Assembly (NCBI GenBank): GCA_049645705.1
Contig: JBARUK010000013.1
Span: 1-64,000 of the forward strand
DNA: 64,000 nucleotides
Reading direction: 5' to 3'
DNA from: JBGNFV01 sp049645705
Lineage (GTDB): Bacteria > Bacteroidota > Bacteroidia > Cytophagales > Cyclobacteriaceae
Positions 48,922-58,250 of this stretch are shown here, piece after piece (position 1 is the first letter of the stretch; each line of letters begins with the position of its first letter). The notes below the pieces were generated by a model. That model did not search any database. It saw only the letters and a program-made list of their open reading frames with translations, and was not told the origin of the DNA. The position numbers and the translations under genes are program-made.

Positions 48922-51900
48922 AAAAGGTAGATAAAGTACGTTTTACAGCTGCCAGGTACCGGCCTTATATTAGCCATTGGTCACAATATCTGCCGGACTT
49001 CTACGAGGGTTTTTCATTCCGTCAGTACCACTCGACACAGGCACAGCAAGCTAAAAGCCTGGTGGAGGTACCCATAGTGCTGTCAGAAGAATCGAAGGCT
49101 GTGCTTCAGAACCTCAGCGGGTTGAAACCGACCCCTCTGCTTACGATACTGGGAACTGCCTGGGCCATACTCATAAGCAGGTATTCTGGTTTAAAGCACA
49201 TCACGATACACACCCCAATGTTTCAAGGTGTGACTGAGGAGCCTTTATTTCAGGCTGCCGTACCTCTTATGCTTAGCCTCGATGGTAAACTGAGCGTTAA
49301 AGAGGCTTTAATCCAGGGGAAAGAGACCATTGCTGGTGCGTATAAGCATCAGAACTTTCCTACGGAAATGGTAACCAATGAGCCGGAGGCCTTTACCTCT
49401 AACACCTCATTTGTATTTACGCCTCTGCATGAAAATATCCTCCCTGAAAATACCGAATTTGGCCTTGTGGCTAACCTCTCCGGGGAGGTTCTGCACCTTA
49501 CCATTTCTTATGATTCCCGCTTTTTCGACCCCGCTTTTGTAGAGCGATCAGCCGGGCATTACAATAATATACTGACAGGCTTAAGTAGCCTGGAAACACC
49601 CATCAGCACCCTGACAGTGATGGGTGAAGATGAAAGGAACCTCCTTCTGCATGACCTGAATAATACGGCAAAGGATTATAGCAGCCGGTTTCTGATACCT
49701 GAGCTTTTCGACAGGCAGGTCGCCCATAACTCCGAAGACTCAGCCCTGGTTTGCGGAGACAGAGCTATCAGCTACTCCGGCCTGCAGGCAGAGGCCAATC
49801 GTATGGCCAGGTACATAAGCAAACACTATGGAGTGGGACCGGGTGATAGGGTGGCCGTACTGCTGCCCAGGTCTGAGCAGCTTATCATTTCGCTTATTGG
49901 CATACTGAAAGCAGGAGCTGCCTTTCTGCCTATAGATTACAGTTATCCCCCAGAACTTATTTCCTACATTCTGGAAAATGCAGAGTCCAAGCTGCTTATC
50001 ACCACATCTGATAAATCGGTACAGGCAGACTGCCCTACCCTCTTTCCTGATAATTCCGCCATAGCCCTCGAGGAAAGCGAGGCGTACGACTGCCCCGCTA
50101 AGGCAGGCGATACCGCATATGTCATATACACCAGCGGCTCTACCGGAAGACCTAAAGGGGTGGAGCTCCTGCATAGCAACTTTTACAATTACATATACTG
50201 GGCAAACGAATATTACTTCGACTGGAAGAAGCACCACCATTTTCCACTATTCACATCTATTTCTTTTGACCTGACAATTACCTGCATCTTTACTACCCTG
50301 CTAAGGGGCGATCGTCTTTACATATTCGAGGAAGGCAGAAGCATGCCGGATGTGTTGGAAGACATTTTCAGGCCGGAGACTGAAATTACTGCTGTTAAGC
50401 TTACTCCTTCACATATTTCACTGCTCGCCCACTCATCATTGGAGAGAACGAACGTGAATAGCATCATTACCGGCGGTGAAGCCCTTGTGCCAGCGCAGGT
50501 AACATTGCTAAAAAACCTGAATCCGCTTATCCGGATTTACAATGAGTATGGCCCTACTGAAACCACCGTGGGCTGTACGATCAAGCTTGTTCGTGATGAA
50601 CAGGACATAACCATTGGTACACCAATAGCCAATACAAAGATATACCTGCTGCACAATGGCAGCGACATGGTACCCTATGGCATGACCGGAGAGATAGTAG
50701 TGGGTAGTGCTGGTGTGGCAAAAGGATACTGGAAAAAGCCTGACCTCACAGCCGAACGCTTTATCAGTAGTCCCTTTGGTACAGAGGAAAAGCTATACCG
50801 CACGGGAGATATCGGCCGCTGGCTGCCAAACGGAGAGATTGAATACCTGGGCCGGGCAGACAGCCAGATAAAGATAAGGGGCAACCGCGTAGAATTGCAC
50901 GAAGTCAGCTTTGTCATGCAGGAACATGCTGACGTAAAGGAAGCCATTGTGTGCACTCACAAAGAGAGTGAAGGGGCTGTTTCCCTTGCCGGATTCTACA
51001 CAGCTACGGAGCCACTGCACAAAAATGAGTTTCGCCGCTACCTCCTGGAAAGACTGCCGGACTATAAAGCACCAACCTACCTGATGCAGGTAGAAGCCTT
51101 TCCGCTTACACCAAATGGAAAAACAGATACAAAAGTGCTCATCCACATGCTTTTTGACTGTAGTACTAGCGGCACCGCCCCTTCTAATGAAAAGGAAAAG
51201 GTGCTTGCAGATGTATGGAAAGCCGTACTCAACCGTCAAAACATCTGCATATTCGAGGATTTCTACACCATTGGTGGTGACTCTATACGGGCCATGCAGG
51301 TATCATCTGCGCTCTACCAGAAAGGATGGCACATCCAGGTGAAAGAAGTCCTTAGAAACCCAACCATCAGCCAGCTCGCCGTACTCATGACACCAGTGAG
51401 TTCCGTAGAAAACACTGAAGCTGTAGAGGGTAAAGTACCGCTTACACCTATACAGCGAGAATTCTTCACAATGGGCAGAAAATTTGAAGACTATTTTAAT
51501 TTTGCCATCATGTTCAGAATAGATGCCACACTTTCCGACACTTGTATCCAGGTTGTATTCGGTAAAGTGGTCGAGCACCATGATGCACTAAGAATGGTGT
51601 TTACAAAGGAAGATGGGAATATCATTCAGTATAACCAGGCCACTCATGGTGAGGTGCCCCTGGAAGCCGAAGACCTGTGTGGTACCAGCGAGCCTGCGAG
51701 AGTATTAGAAGAGCGGGCTACGGCCATGCAGCAAAGCCTCAGTCTGGCAAACGGGCCATTGCTGAAGCTCGGCCGCTATCATCTGCCCGATGGTGACCGT
51801 CTTCTTATTGTAGTGCATCACCTGGTGATGGACGTGATGTCATGGCGTATCCTTTTTGAAGACATCCAAACCCTACTGGACCAGTACCATGCAGGGCAGG

Positions 51901-52760
51901 AACTTCGGTTGCCTTCCAAAACCACTTCCTTTAAAACATGGGCAGAAACCCTGTGCCGGGTAGCTAACAATCCGGACTTCGTTTCATCGCAAAGTGCTTA
52001 CTGGCAGGAAGCGTTAAGCAAAGCGCATGATGCGATTATGCGTGACCATGACATTACGGAAGAGACATATATCAAAGACACTGAAAAGTATGTGGTAAGC
52101 CTTTCTGCTACCGAAACAGATACGTTGTTATACCAGGCTAGCCGGCATTGGCAGGCAGAGGTAAATGAAATCCTGATCTCTGCCCTCGCCGCGGCTTTAC
52201 AGGAAACTTTTGACCTGCAGCATGTAGCCATTGCATTAGAGGGCCACGGACGGGAAGAGGTTACGGACACGATAAATCTAACCAGAACGGTAGGCTATTT
52301 CACCTCCACCTACCCGGTTATATTGTCGCCGGACCGGTATAATCCGGAAACAGCGATAGCTCATGTAAAAGAACAGCTCCGGGCCATCCCTTTTAAAGGA
52401 TTAGGATATGGAATGCTCCGGTACCTCACCGATTCCCAGCCGCTGGAAAAGCATGTGTTGCAGCCTGCGGTTTGCTACAATTTCTTCGGGCAGTTTGACC
52501 AGGAAACAGGCAACCTGTCATTACCTTTTGCAGAAGAATCAAGCGGTCCTACCCAACATCCTGATGAGGTTCGCCTGGGCTATGATTTTTATATCACAGC
52601 ATTAATAGAAAATTCAAAGCTTACGCTTCGTATAGAATTTAGCCAAAAACAATATCAACCAGCCACGGTAACACGACTCGCGGAGGAATTTATTTCCCGG
52701 TTACAGAGAGTATTATCCTTATCGGAAAACAACCTGGCTATAACCCCCAACTCCTTCTGA
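48918..52760 (+). CDS. Terminal NRPS: half C - A(Asn) - T - E
   Basis: A 1280-residue protein. The first ~235 residues match only the C-terminal half of a condensation domain (…ILISRYSGLKHITIHTPMF…, …YKHQNFPTEMV…); no HHxxxDG half is present, and the working C domain would be C7 of the previous subunit. A7 (~240-745) reads DLTKIGEVGK, an asparagine code. T7 has GGDSIRA (Ser789), the variant typical before epimerases. The E domain (~810-1270) has HHLVMDVMSWRI at 967, EGHGREE, YFTSTYPV and NFFGQFD. The canonical HHxxxDG glycine is Val. Predicted output: D-Asn as the last residue. There is no thioesterase or reductase domain, so release must use the type II thioesterase at 54438, another protein or the E-T didomain itself. 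Confidence 0.91.
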   Translation: MKKVDKVRFTAARYRPYISHWSQYLPDFYEGFSFRQYHSTQAQQAKSLVEVPIVLSEESKAVLQNLSGLKPTPLLTILGTAWAILISRYSGLKHITIHTPMFQGVTEEPLFQAAVPLMLSLDGKLSVKEALIQGKETIAGAYKHQNFPTEMVTNEPEAFTSNTSFVFTPLHENILPENTEFGLVANLSGEVLHLTISYDSRFFDPAFVERSAGHYNNILTGLSSLETPISTLTVMGEDERNLLLHDLNNTAKDYSSRFLIPELFDRQVAHNSEDSALVCGDRAISYSGLQAEANRMARYISKHYGVGPGDRVAVLLPRSEQLIISLIGILKAGAAFLPIDYSYPPELISYILENAESKLLITTSDKSVQADCPTLFPDNSAIALEESEAYDCPAKAGDTAYVIYTSGSTGRPKGVELLHSNFYNYIYWANEYYFDWKKHHHFPLFTSISFDLTITCIFTTLLRGDRLYIFEEGRSMPDVLEDIFRPETEITAVKLTPSHISLLAHSSLERTNVNSIITGGEALVPAQVTLLKNLNPLIRIYNEYGPTETTVGCTIKLVRDEQDITIGTPIANTKIYLLHNGSDMVPYGMTGEIVVGSAGVAKGYWKKPDLTAERFISSPFGTEEKLYRTGDIGRWLPNGEIEYLGRADSQIKIRGNRVELHEVSFVMQEHADVKEAIVCTHKESEGAVSLAGFYTATEPLHKNEFRRYLLERLPDYKAPTYLMQVEAFPLTPNGKTDTKVLIHMLFDCSTSGTAPSNEKEKVLADVWKAVLNRQNICIFEDFYTIGGDSIRAMQVSSALYQKGWHIQVKEVLRNPTISQLAVLMTPVSSVENTEAVEGKVPLTPIQREFFTMGRKFEDYFNFAIMFRIDATLSDTCIQVVFGKVVEHHDALRMVFTKEDGNIIQYNQATHGEVPLEAEDLCGTSEPARVLEERATAMQQSLSLANGPLLKLGRYHLPDGDRLLIVVHHLVMDVMSWRILFEDIQTLLDQYHAGQELRLPSKTTSFKTWAETLCRVANNPDFVSSQSAYWQEALSKAHDAIMRDHDITEETYIKDTEKYVVSLSATETDTLLYQASRHWQAEVNEILISALAAALQETFDLQHVAIALEGHGREEVTDTINLTRTVGYFTSTYPVILSPDRYNPETAIAHVKEQLRAIPFKGLGYGMLRYLTDSQPLEKHVLQPAVCYNFFGQFDQETGNLSLPFAEESSGPTQHPDEVRLGYDFYITALIENSKLTLRIEFSQKQYQPATVTRLAEEFISRLQRVLSLSENNLAITPNSF

Positions 52761-52761
52761 T

Positions 52762-54441
52762 ATGCATATTCTAAAAGTATTTCAAAACCGTTCGCGTTGG
52801 TTCTATGTAGCCCTTTTGCTTCTGGGCAGTATCAACAGCATTACGTATAGCTTTTTATTGCTGTTTATAAACAAAACCATTGCCGGGGAGCCTATACCCG
52901 TGCTCCCCGAATATGACTGGGCCCTTTTTGCAGGTCTGCTCCTGATTTCCATTATATCCACTAAGGTATTCCAGTCTTACATAGTCCGCCTTACCCAAGA
53001 CATACTGTATGATTATGAACTAAACCTGCTGGAAAAGTTACGCTTTACCTCATTCTTCGAGTATCAGAAGCTGGGAACACAGCGTGTGTACACCGCAGTG
53101 AATGATGTAAGGGTTTTAAGCATTGCCCCGGAGGTACTTGTGATCATTGTAAACTCTGCCGTGGTCATACTCTGTGCACTCGCCTACATGTGCTATGTAT
53201 CGTGGACCGCCGGCCTGGCCATGATCGGCATTATGATTGCTGTGCTCACCTTCTACATGATCAGAAACAAGCATATACGTAAGGACCTGAACCAGGTACG
53301 CGACCTGCAGGACACCTACCATAAGTACCTGTTGGATCTGCTTAATGGCTTCAAGGAGATTAAAATGAGCATTATTAGGAATGATAACATGTTCAACAAA
53401 TTTCTGAAGCTAAACCGTAACCAGGCGAAAGGACTGGGCAAGCGTGCTGCCATGCGCTACCTGGACAATGAACTCATAGGCCGCTATAGCTGGTACATAG
53501 CCCTGGGCGTAGTTATTTTTGTGATGCCCCTGGTTGTAGAAATGAGTGCCGCCGAATATGTCCCCTTCATCGTAGTGGTATTATACCTTATGGGTCCCCT
53601 GAGCTCACTGGTAGGCATTGTTACCCATATCAATAATATACACATTGCTGTAGACAGGATAGAAAAAGTAGAAGGTGAAATTAATGCACGCGCAAACCTG
53701 TCACTGCAGCATGGTGATCTTACTGAGATCAACAGCACGTTTGAAAGCCTTTGCTTTGAGGATGTGATTTTTGAGTATTTCGATGAAAATGAAAATAAGA
53801 CCTTTAAGCTGGGACCTATAAACCTGAAAATCCATAGTGGGGAGTCCCTATTTATCACAGGTGGAAATGGCAGTGGCAAGAGTACCTTCATTAACATACT
53901 CACCGGTCTGTACCGGCCGACCTCAGGTACCATTACACTGAACGGACATACCATTACCCCCGAACGCTACGCCAATTATTCAAACCAGTTCTCCGCTATC
54001 TTTACCAACAACTATCTCTTTGAAGAGAACTATAACGGGTTTGAACTTAGCCGCGAAAACGAGGAGTTTATGAGCTATGTGGAAATGATGAAGCTGGACG
54101 AAATCCTGCGTATCAATGAAGAAAATGCCCGTATTGATACCGGCCTGAGTAAAGGTCAGGGCAAACGTCTGGCCATGATCTATGCCCTGATGGAAAGAAG
54201 GCAACTTATTGTTTTGGATGAGTGGGCTGCAGAGCAGGACCCCGTTTTCAGGGCCTATTTCTACCAGGTTATTATCAAGAAACTACAGCAAATGGGAAAA
54301 ACGGTAATCGCTGTTACGCATGATGATTACTACTTCCAAAACTGTGACCGCCTTTTACGCTTCGATTACGGTAAGATAGCCCAGGACACGAAAATGAACT
54401 CTCATAAAGAAATGGCCAGCGCACAGGCAGAGGGGATATGA
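52762..54441 (+). CDS. Cyclic-peptide-type ABC exporter (SyrD/PvdE-like), fused TM and ATPase
   Basis: A 559-residue half-transporter. Residues 1-~300 hold about six membrane helices. The ATPase has Walker A GGNGSGKST, an LSKGQGKR signature and Walker B LIVLDEWAAEQDP. The DEWAAEQDP form is characteristic of the SyrD/PvdE cyclic peptide exporter family, which moves lipopeptides and siderophore precursors across the inner membrane. It starts one base after the last NRPS stop, so it is co-expressed and most likely carries the finished lipopeptide to the periplasm. Confidence 0.92.
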   Translation: MHILKVFQNRSRWFYVALLLLGSINSITYSFLLLFINKTIAGEPIPVLPEYDWALFAGLLLISIISTKVFQSYIVRLTQDILYDYELNLLEKLRFTSFFEYQKLGTQRVYTAVNDVRVLSIAPEVLVIIVNSAVVILCALAYMCYVSWTAGLAMIGIMIAVLTFYMIRNKHIRKDLNQVRDLQDTYHKYLLDLLNGFKEIKMSIIRNDNMFNKFLKLNRNQAKGLGKRAAMRYLDNELIGRYSWYIALGVVIFVMPLVVEMSAAEYVPFIVVVLYLMGPLSSLVGIVTHINNIHIAVDRIEKVEGEINARANLSLQHGDLTEINSTFESLCFEDVIFEYFDENENKTFKLGPINLKIHSGESLFITGGNGSGKSTFINILTGLYRPTSGTITLNGHTITPERYANYSNQFSAIFTNNYLFEENYNGFELSRENEEFMSYVEMMKLDEILRINEENARIDTGLSKGQGKRLAMIYALMERRQLIVLDEWAAEQDPVFRAYFYQVIIKKLQQMGKTVIAVTHDDYYFQNCDRLLRFDYGKIAQDTKMNSHKEMASAQAEGI

Positions 54442-55184
54442 GCAGAATGAGGATAATATGTTTTCCTTTTGCAGGAGGCAGCAAATACTCCTACCGTCCC
54501 CTGTTGGCAGCTGCCCGGGATACTATGGAGCTCTTGCCTCTGGAATACCCTGGACGCGGAGCACGGTTAGGAGAGCGGGCCGCCGAAAGTCTCGGGGAAA
54601 TTGTAGCAGATGCCATAAAGCTGGTGAAGGATATGACCGAAGGCGAACCTTTTGCCTTTTATGGACACAGTATGGGAGCACTGGTAGCCTACCTGGTGGC
54701 TGCTGACCTCGCTAAAGAAGCTTTGCCGCAGCCATCGGCACTTTTCCTTACCGGAAGGCATGCACCTGTGGTAGAAAAGGAAGAGTCCGGTTATCACACC
54801 TTGCCAAAGGCTGCCCTGCTACAAAAGATACAGGAGCTGGGTGGACTACCAGCTGATGTACTGGGAAACGAAGACCTGATGGACTTTTTCGAGCCAGTGA
54901 TAAGGGGTGACTTTAAGGCCCTGGAAACATTCCGTTTTGGGGGCCGGGAACCAATAGACATTCCTTTCCATGTGCTTATCGGGATGACTGAAAAGGTCAC
55001 TGCCTCTGAAGCACTCGCATGGCAGGAGCTAACCTCCCTGCCACTGAACTTTGGACAGTTGACCGGTGACCACTTCTTCATCTTCAGGCATCCGGACCGT
55101 ATCATCCACTGGTTTGAGAAAGGTCTCGACATACTCGCAGAAAAGAAGGAAGCATACGTGAATGATAAGGCACTAACGAACTGA
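54438..55184 (+). CDS. Type II thioesterase
   Basis: A 248-residue alpha/beta hydrolase of the GrsT/SrfAD type. It shows FPFAGGSKYSYR near the start, the nucleophile serine in GHSMGALVAY, and the catalytic histidine in GDHFFIF near the C-terminus. The family removes wrong or stalled groups from carrier proteins. Because no NRPS in the operon carries a fused thioesterase, this protein may also take part in product release. It overlaps the exporter gene by 4 bases and the next ABC gene by 1. Confidence 0.92.
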   Translation: MSRMRIICFPFAGGSKYSYRPLLAAARDTMELLPLEYPGRGARLGERAAESLGEIVADAIKLVKDMTEGEPFAFYGHSMGALVAYLVAADLAKEALPQPSALFLTGRHAPVVEKEESGYHTLPKAALLQKIQELGGLPADVLGNEDLMDFFEPVIRGDFKALETFRFGGREPIDIPFHVLIGMTEKVTASEALAWQELTSLPLNFGQLTGDHFFIFRHPDRIIHWFEKGLDILAEKKEAYVNDKALTN

Positions 55185-55891
55185 TGGCAGTCATCAAACT
55201 TACCGATCTAAAAAAGTCATACCAATTGGCAAGTGGTCCTTTGCAGATTTTGAAGGGGATAAATATGGAGGTGCAAGAAGGTGAATTTGTATCTATTATG
55301 GGTTCATCCGGATCAGGTAAATCCACCTTGCTAAATGTACTCGGCATACTGGATAAATATGATGGTGGCACCTATCACCTGGACGGGCACCTCATAAGTG
55401 ACCTGAAAGAGAAGCAGGAGGCCTATTTCAGAAACCGCCTCATCGGCTTTGTTTTTCAGTCGTTTAACCTGCTTTCATTCAAAAGCGCCATGGAAAATGT
55501 GGCCCTTCCCCTTTACTATCAAAAGGTGAGCCGCAACAAGAGAAATGCAATGGCAATGGAATACCTGGAAAAGGTAGGCCTGGCCGACCGGGCCGATCAT
55601 ATGCCTAATGAACTCTCCGGCGGGCAAAAGCAGCGTGTAGCCATAGCCAGGGCCCTCATTACCAAACCAAAGCTTATACTGGCCGATGAGCCCACCGGAG
55701 CACTGGACACCCAGACATCTTACGACATTATGAATCTGTTCAAAGAGGTAAATGAGCAGGGAATGACCATTGTGATTGTCACCCATGAAGATGACATTGC
55801 CGCCAAAACCCACAGACTGATTCGCCTCAAGGATGGCCGGATCATAAGTGAAGGAATAAAAACCCCTAAAGAAGAGCCTGCCCATGTTTGA
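55184..55891 (+). CDS. MacB/LolD-type ABC transporter ATPase
   Basis: A 235-residue soluble ATPase with Walker A MGSSGSGKSTLLNVLG, Q-loop FVFQSFNLL, signature LSGGQKQRVAIARAL and Walker B LILADEPTGALD. These are features of the MacB/LolD/FtsE class. It pairs with the FtsX-type permease (55884) and the adaptor (57168) as a tripartite exporter. Placement at the end of the operon suggests periplasm-to-outside export of, or protection against, the lipopeptide. Confidence 0.93.
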   Translation: MAVIKLTDLKKSYQLASGPLQILKGINMEVQEGEFVSIMGSSGSGKSTLLNVLGILDKYDGGTYHLDGHLISDLKEKQEAYFRNRLIGFVFQSFNLLSFKSAMENVALPLYYQKVSRNKRNAMAMEYLEKVGLADRADHMPNELSGGQKQRVAIARALITKPKLILADEPTGALDTQTSYDIMNLFKEVNEQGMTIVIVTHEDDIAAKTHRLIRLKDGRIISEGIKTPKEEPAHV

Positions 55892-57131
55892 TATAGATAA
55901 ATGGCAAGAGATTTGGTACACCATCAAAAAGCATAAGCTGCGCACCATGCTTACCGCATTTGGGGTATTCTGGGGGATATTTATGCTTGTACTGCTACTC
56001 GGTGCCGGCTCTGGTCTGGAAAACGGAGTATTGCAAATGTTTAGCGGCATGGCAAAAAACACCATTTACATCTGGTCAGAAGAAACAAGCATGCCGCATA
56101 ACGGCACCCCCGAGGGGAGAAAGATCCAGCTCACAAACGAGGACTACACCAGTTTGAAGCGGGAGCTGAAAGACCTTCAGCACCTGGCTCCGAACCTTCA
56201 GCACGGCGATGCCACCTTTTCTTATGGCGGACAGCATCATACGTTTCAGTTAAAAGGAGCCCACCCTGACCTGCTCGGGCTAAAGCCCCTGGTAGTCACC
56301 CAGGGTCGCTTTATGCATATTCTTGATTACAATCAGGCAAAAAAGGTAGCCGTAATCGGAAAACGGGTACGCGACCTCCTTTTTGGAGCGAAAGACCCCG
56401 TAGGCAGGTACATTAAGATTGACGATATATTCTTCCAGGTAGTAGGCGTATTCGACACCGAGGGTACCGGCTCAGACCAGCGGGCATATGCCGAGTCAGT
56501 TTACATACCCGTTACTACTATGCAAAAAAGCATGGGCTACCAGACCCGGATAGCAGAGTTCACACTGAGTCCGGTAGAAGGAGTATCATCTGATGAGATG
56601 GAAGCCACGGTAAGGGCCTTTCTATCTGCCAGGCATAACATTCACCCTAAAGACCAGACCGCTTTAGGATCTCTTAATACCGGGGCAGAAAAGAAGAAGT
56701 TCACCAGCCTATTTGCCGGTATCCGCTTTTTTGTATGGCTTGTAGGCATAGGCACCATTATCGCTGGTATAGTTGGCGTTAGCAATATCATGCTCATCAT
56801 AGTAAAAGAACGCACTAGAGAAATAGGCGTCAGAAAGGCACTCGGTGCCACTTCGCCATCAATAATAGGCCTTATCATTATGGAGTCCATCATCATTACC
56901 GGTTTTAGTGGATACTTAGGACTCGTAGCTGGTGTAGGACTGGTAGAGGGAATCAGCTACATGCTGGAGGTCTATAATCTTCGCAGTGAATTCTTTGCCA
57001 ATCCTGAGATCAACATCAATGTAGCACTCTCTGCTTTGGCCGTCCTTATAGCTTCAGGGGCACTGGCCGGTTTTGTGCCCGCCATGAATGCCGCAAAGAT
57101 CCAACCGATAGAAGCACTCAGAACCGAATAA
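55884..57131 (+). CDS. MacB-type FtsX-domain ABC permease
   Basis: A 415-residue permease. One N-terminal membrane helix (MLTAFGVFWGIFMLVLLLGAG in part) is followed by a ~230-residue periplasmic domain, then the FtsX domain with three helices (FFVWLVGIGTIIAGIVGVSN; IVKERTREIGVRKALGAT motif; GFVPAMNAAKIQPIEALRTE end). The IGVRKALGA and PIEALR signatures are diagnostic of MacB permeases. It overlaps the ATPase gene by 8 bases; unlike classical MacB, ATPase and permease are separate proteins. Confidence 0.92.
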   Translation: MFDIDKWQEIWYTIKKHKLRTMLTAFGVFWGIFMLVLLLGAGSGLENGVLQMFSGMAKNTIYIWSEETSMPHNGTPEGRKIQLTNEDYTSLKRELKDLQHLAPNLQHGDATFSYGGQHHTFQLKGAHPDLLGLKPLVVTQGRFMHILDYNQAKKVAVIGKRVRDLLFGAKDPVGRYIKIDDIFFQVVGVFDTEGTGSDQRAYAESVYIPVTTMQKSMGYQTRIAEFTLSPVEGVSSDEMEATVRAFLSARHNIHPKDQTALGSLNTGAEKKKFTSLFAGIRFFVWLVGIGTIIAGIVGVSNIMLIIVKERTREIGVRKALGATSPSIIGLIIMESIIITGFSGYLGLVAGVGLVEGISYMLEVYNLRSEFFANPEININVALSALAVLIASGALAGFVPAMNAAKIQPIEALRTE

Positions 57132-57167
57132 ACAACATCAACCCAGCAAAAGAACATCCATATAGTC

Positions 57168-58250
57168 ATGAAGATTCTTTTAAAAATATTCTCTATACTC
57201 GCAGGACTGGCACTTATTATCCTTACGGGAGCCTTCCTGTATTCCAAGTCATCAGACAAGGAGCCTGCTTATGAGACCACCTCTCCCGAGCGTATAACTA
57301 TCACCGAAAAAGTGATCGTATCCGGTACTATTATCCCTCGTAACAAGGTGGAAATTAAACCGAGAGTATCCGGCATCGTAGATAAGCTTTTTGTAGAAGC
57401 AGGAGCCACAGTCAAAAAGGGAGACCTCATCGCCAGGATATCCATTAATCCCAACCAGACTGAGGTAAGCATAGCGGAAAATGATCTGGAGCAGGCGCGC
57501 ATTGCCTTTAATGACGCTGAACGGGAATATAATGTCCAGAAGAAGCTATATGATAATAAGATCATTTCTCAGACAGAATTCAGTACCTACGAATTAGCTT
57601 ATAATAAGGCCAGACAAAGCCTGAAAGCAGCCGGAGACCGCTTGCAATTAGTGAAGCGCGGGTCGCTGGGAAACGCCTTCGCAGCCACAGAAGTACGCGC
57701 AACCGTGCCCGGTACGGTACTAAATATACCGGTTAAAGTTGGGGGCTTCGTAATAGAAACAAATACCTATAACGAAGGCACCACCATTGCCTCTATAGCC
57801 AACCTAGACGATATGCTATTTGTGGGTGAAGTGGATGAGGCAGAGGCCGGCAAACTGCGTGAGGGCATGGATTTGGAATTATATATTGGTGCCCTCGGAC
57901 AAAGTCCCGTATCTGCCGAACTGGAGTTTGTATCACCTGAGGCAAAATCAGAAGATGGTGCCGTAACCTTTGAGATCAGAGCCCGCATTGTCAATAAAAA
58001 CGACCAATATATTCGCGCAGGTTATAGTGCAAATGCTCACGTGATCCTGAGCCGAAAAGAAAATACGCTTGCCGTAAAGGAAAGCCTTCTACAGTTTGAT
58101 GAAAATGAAACCCCCTACCTGGAAGTGCTTGGTGAAAATGGTGACTTCAAGAAAAAGCCTGTTGAGATCGGTCTTTCTGACGGAGTTAACATTCAGGTTG
58201 ATGGCCTGAAGCAAAATGATGTGATTAAAACTCAAACCAAATATAACTGA
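57168..58250 (+). CDS. MacA/HlyD-type periplasmic adaptor
   Basis: A 360-residue membrane fusion protein with an N-terminal membrane anchor (LLKIFSILAGLALIILTGAFL). The lipoyl half-motif KPRVSGIVDKLFVEAGATVKKG is split by a helical hairpin (~residues 105-165) and completed by ATVPGTVLNIPVKVGGFV, followed by beta-barrel and proximal domains. Such adaptors link a MacB permease to an outer-membrane channel. It lies 36 bases after the permease and overlaps the next gene by 1 base. Confidence 0.91.
   Translation: MKILLKIFSILAGLALIILTGAFLYSKSSDKEPAYETTSPERITITEKVIVSGTIIPRNKVEIKPRVSGIVDKLFVEAGATVKKGDLIARISINPNQTEVSIAENDLEQARIAFNDAEREYNVQKKLYDNKIISQTEFSTYELAYNKARQSLKAAGDRLQLVKRGSLGNAFAATEVRATVPGTVLNIPVKVGGFVIETNTYNEGTTIASIANLDDMLFVGEVDEAEAGKLREGMDLELYIGALGQSPVSAELEFVSPEAKSEDGAVTFEIRARIVNKNDQYIRAGYSANAHVILSRKENTLAVKESLLQFDENETPYLEVLGENGDFKKKPVEIGLSDGVNIQVDGLKQNDVIKTQTKYN

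Noticed and set aside
42469..52760. Heterocyclisation (Cy) domain next to the Cys-like A6
   Set aside because: The C domains on both sides have HHxxxD-type motifs rather than the Asp-rich Cy motif.
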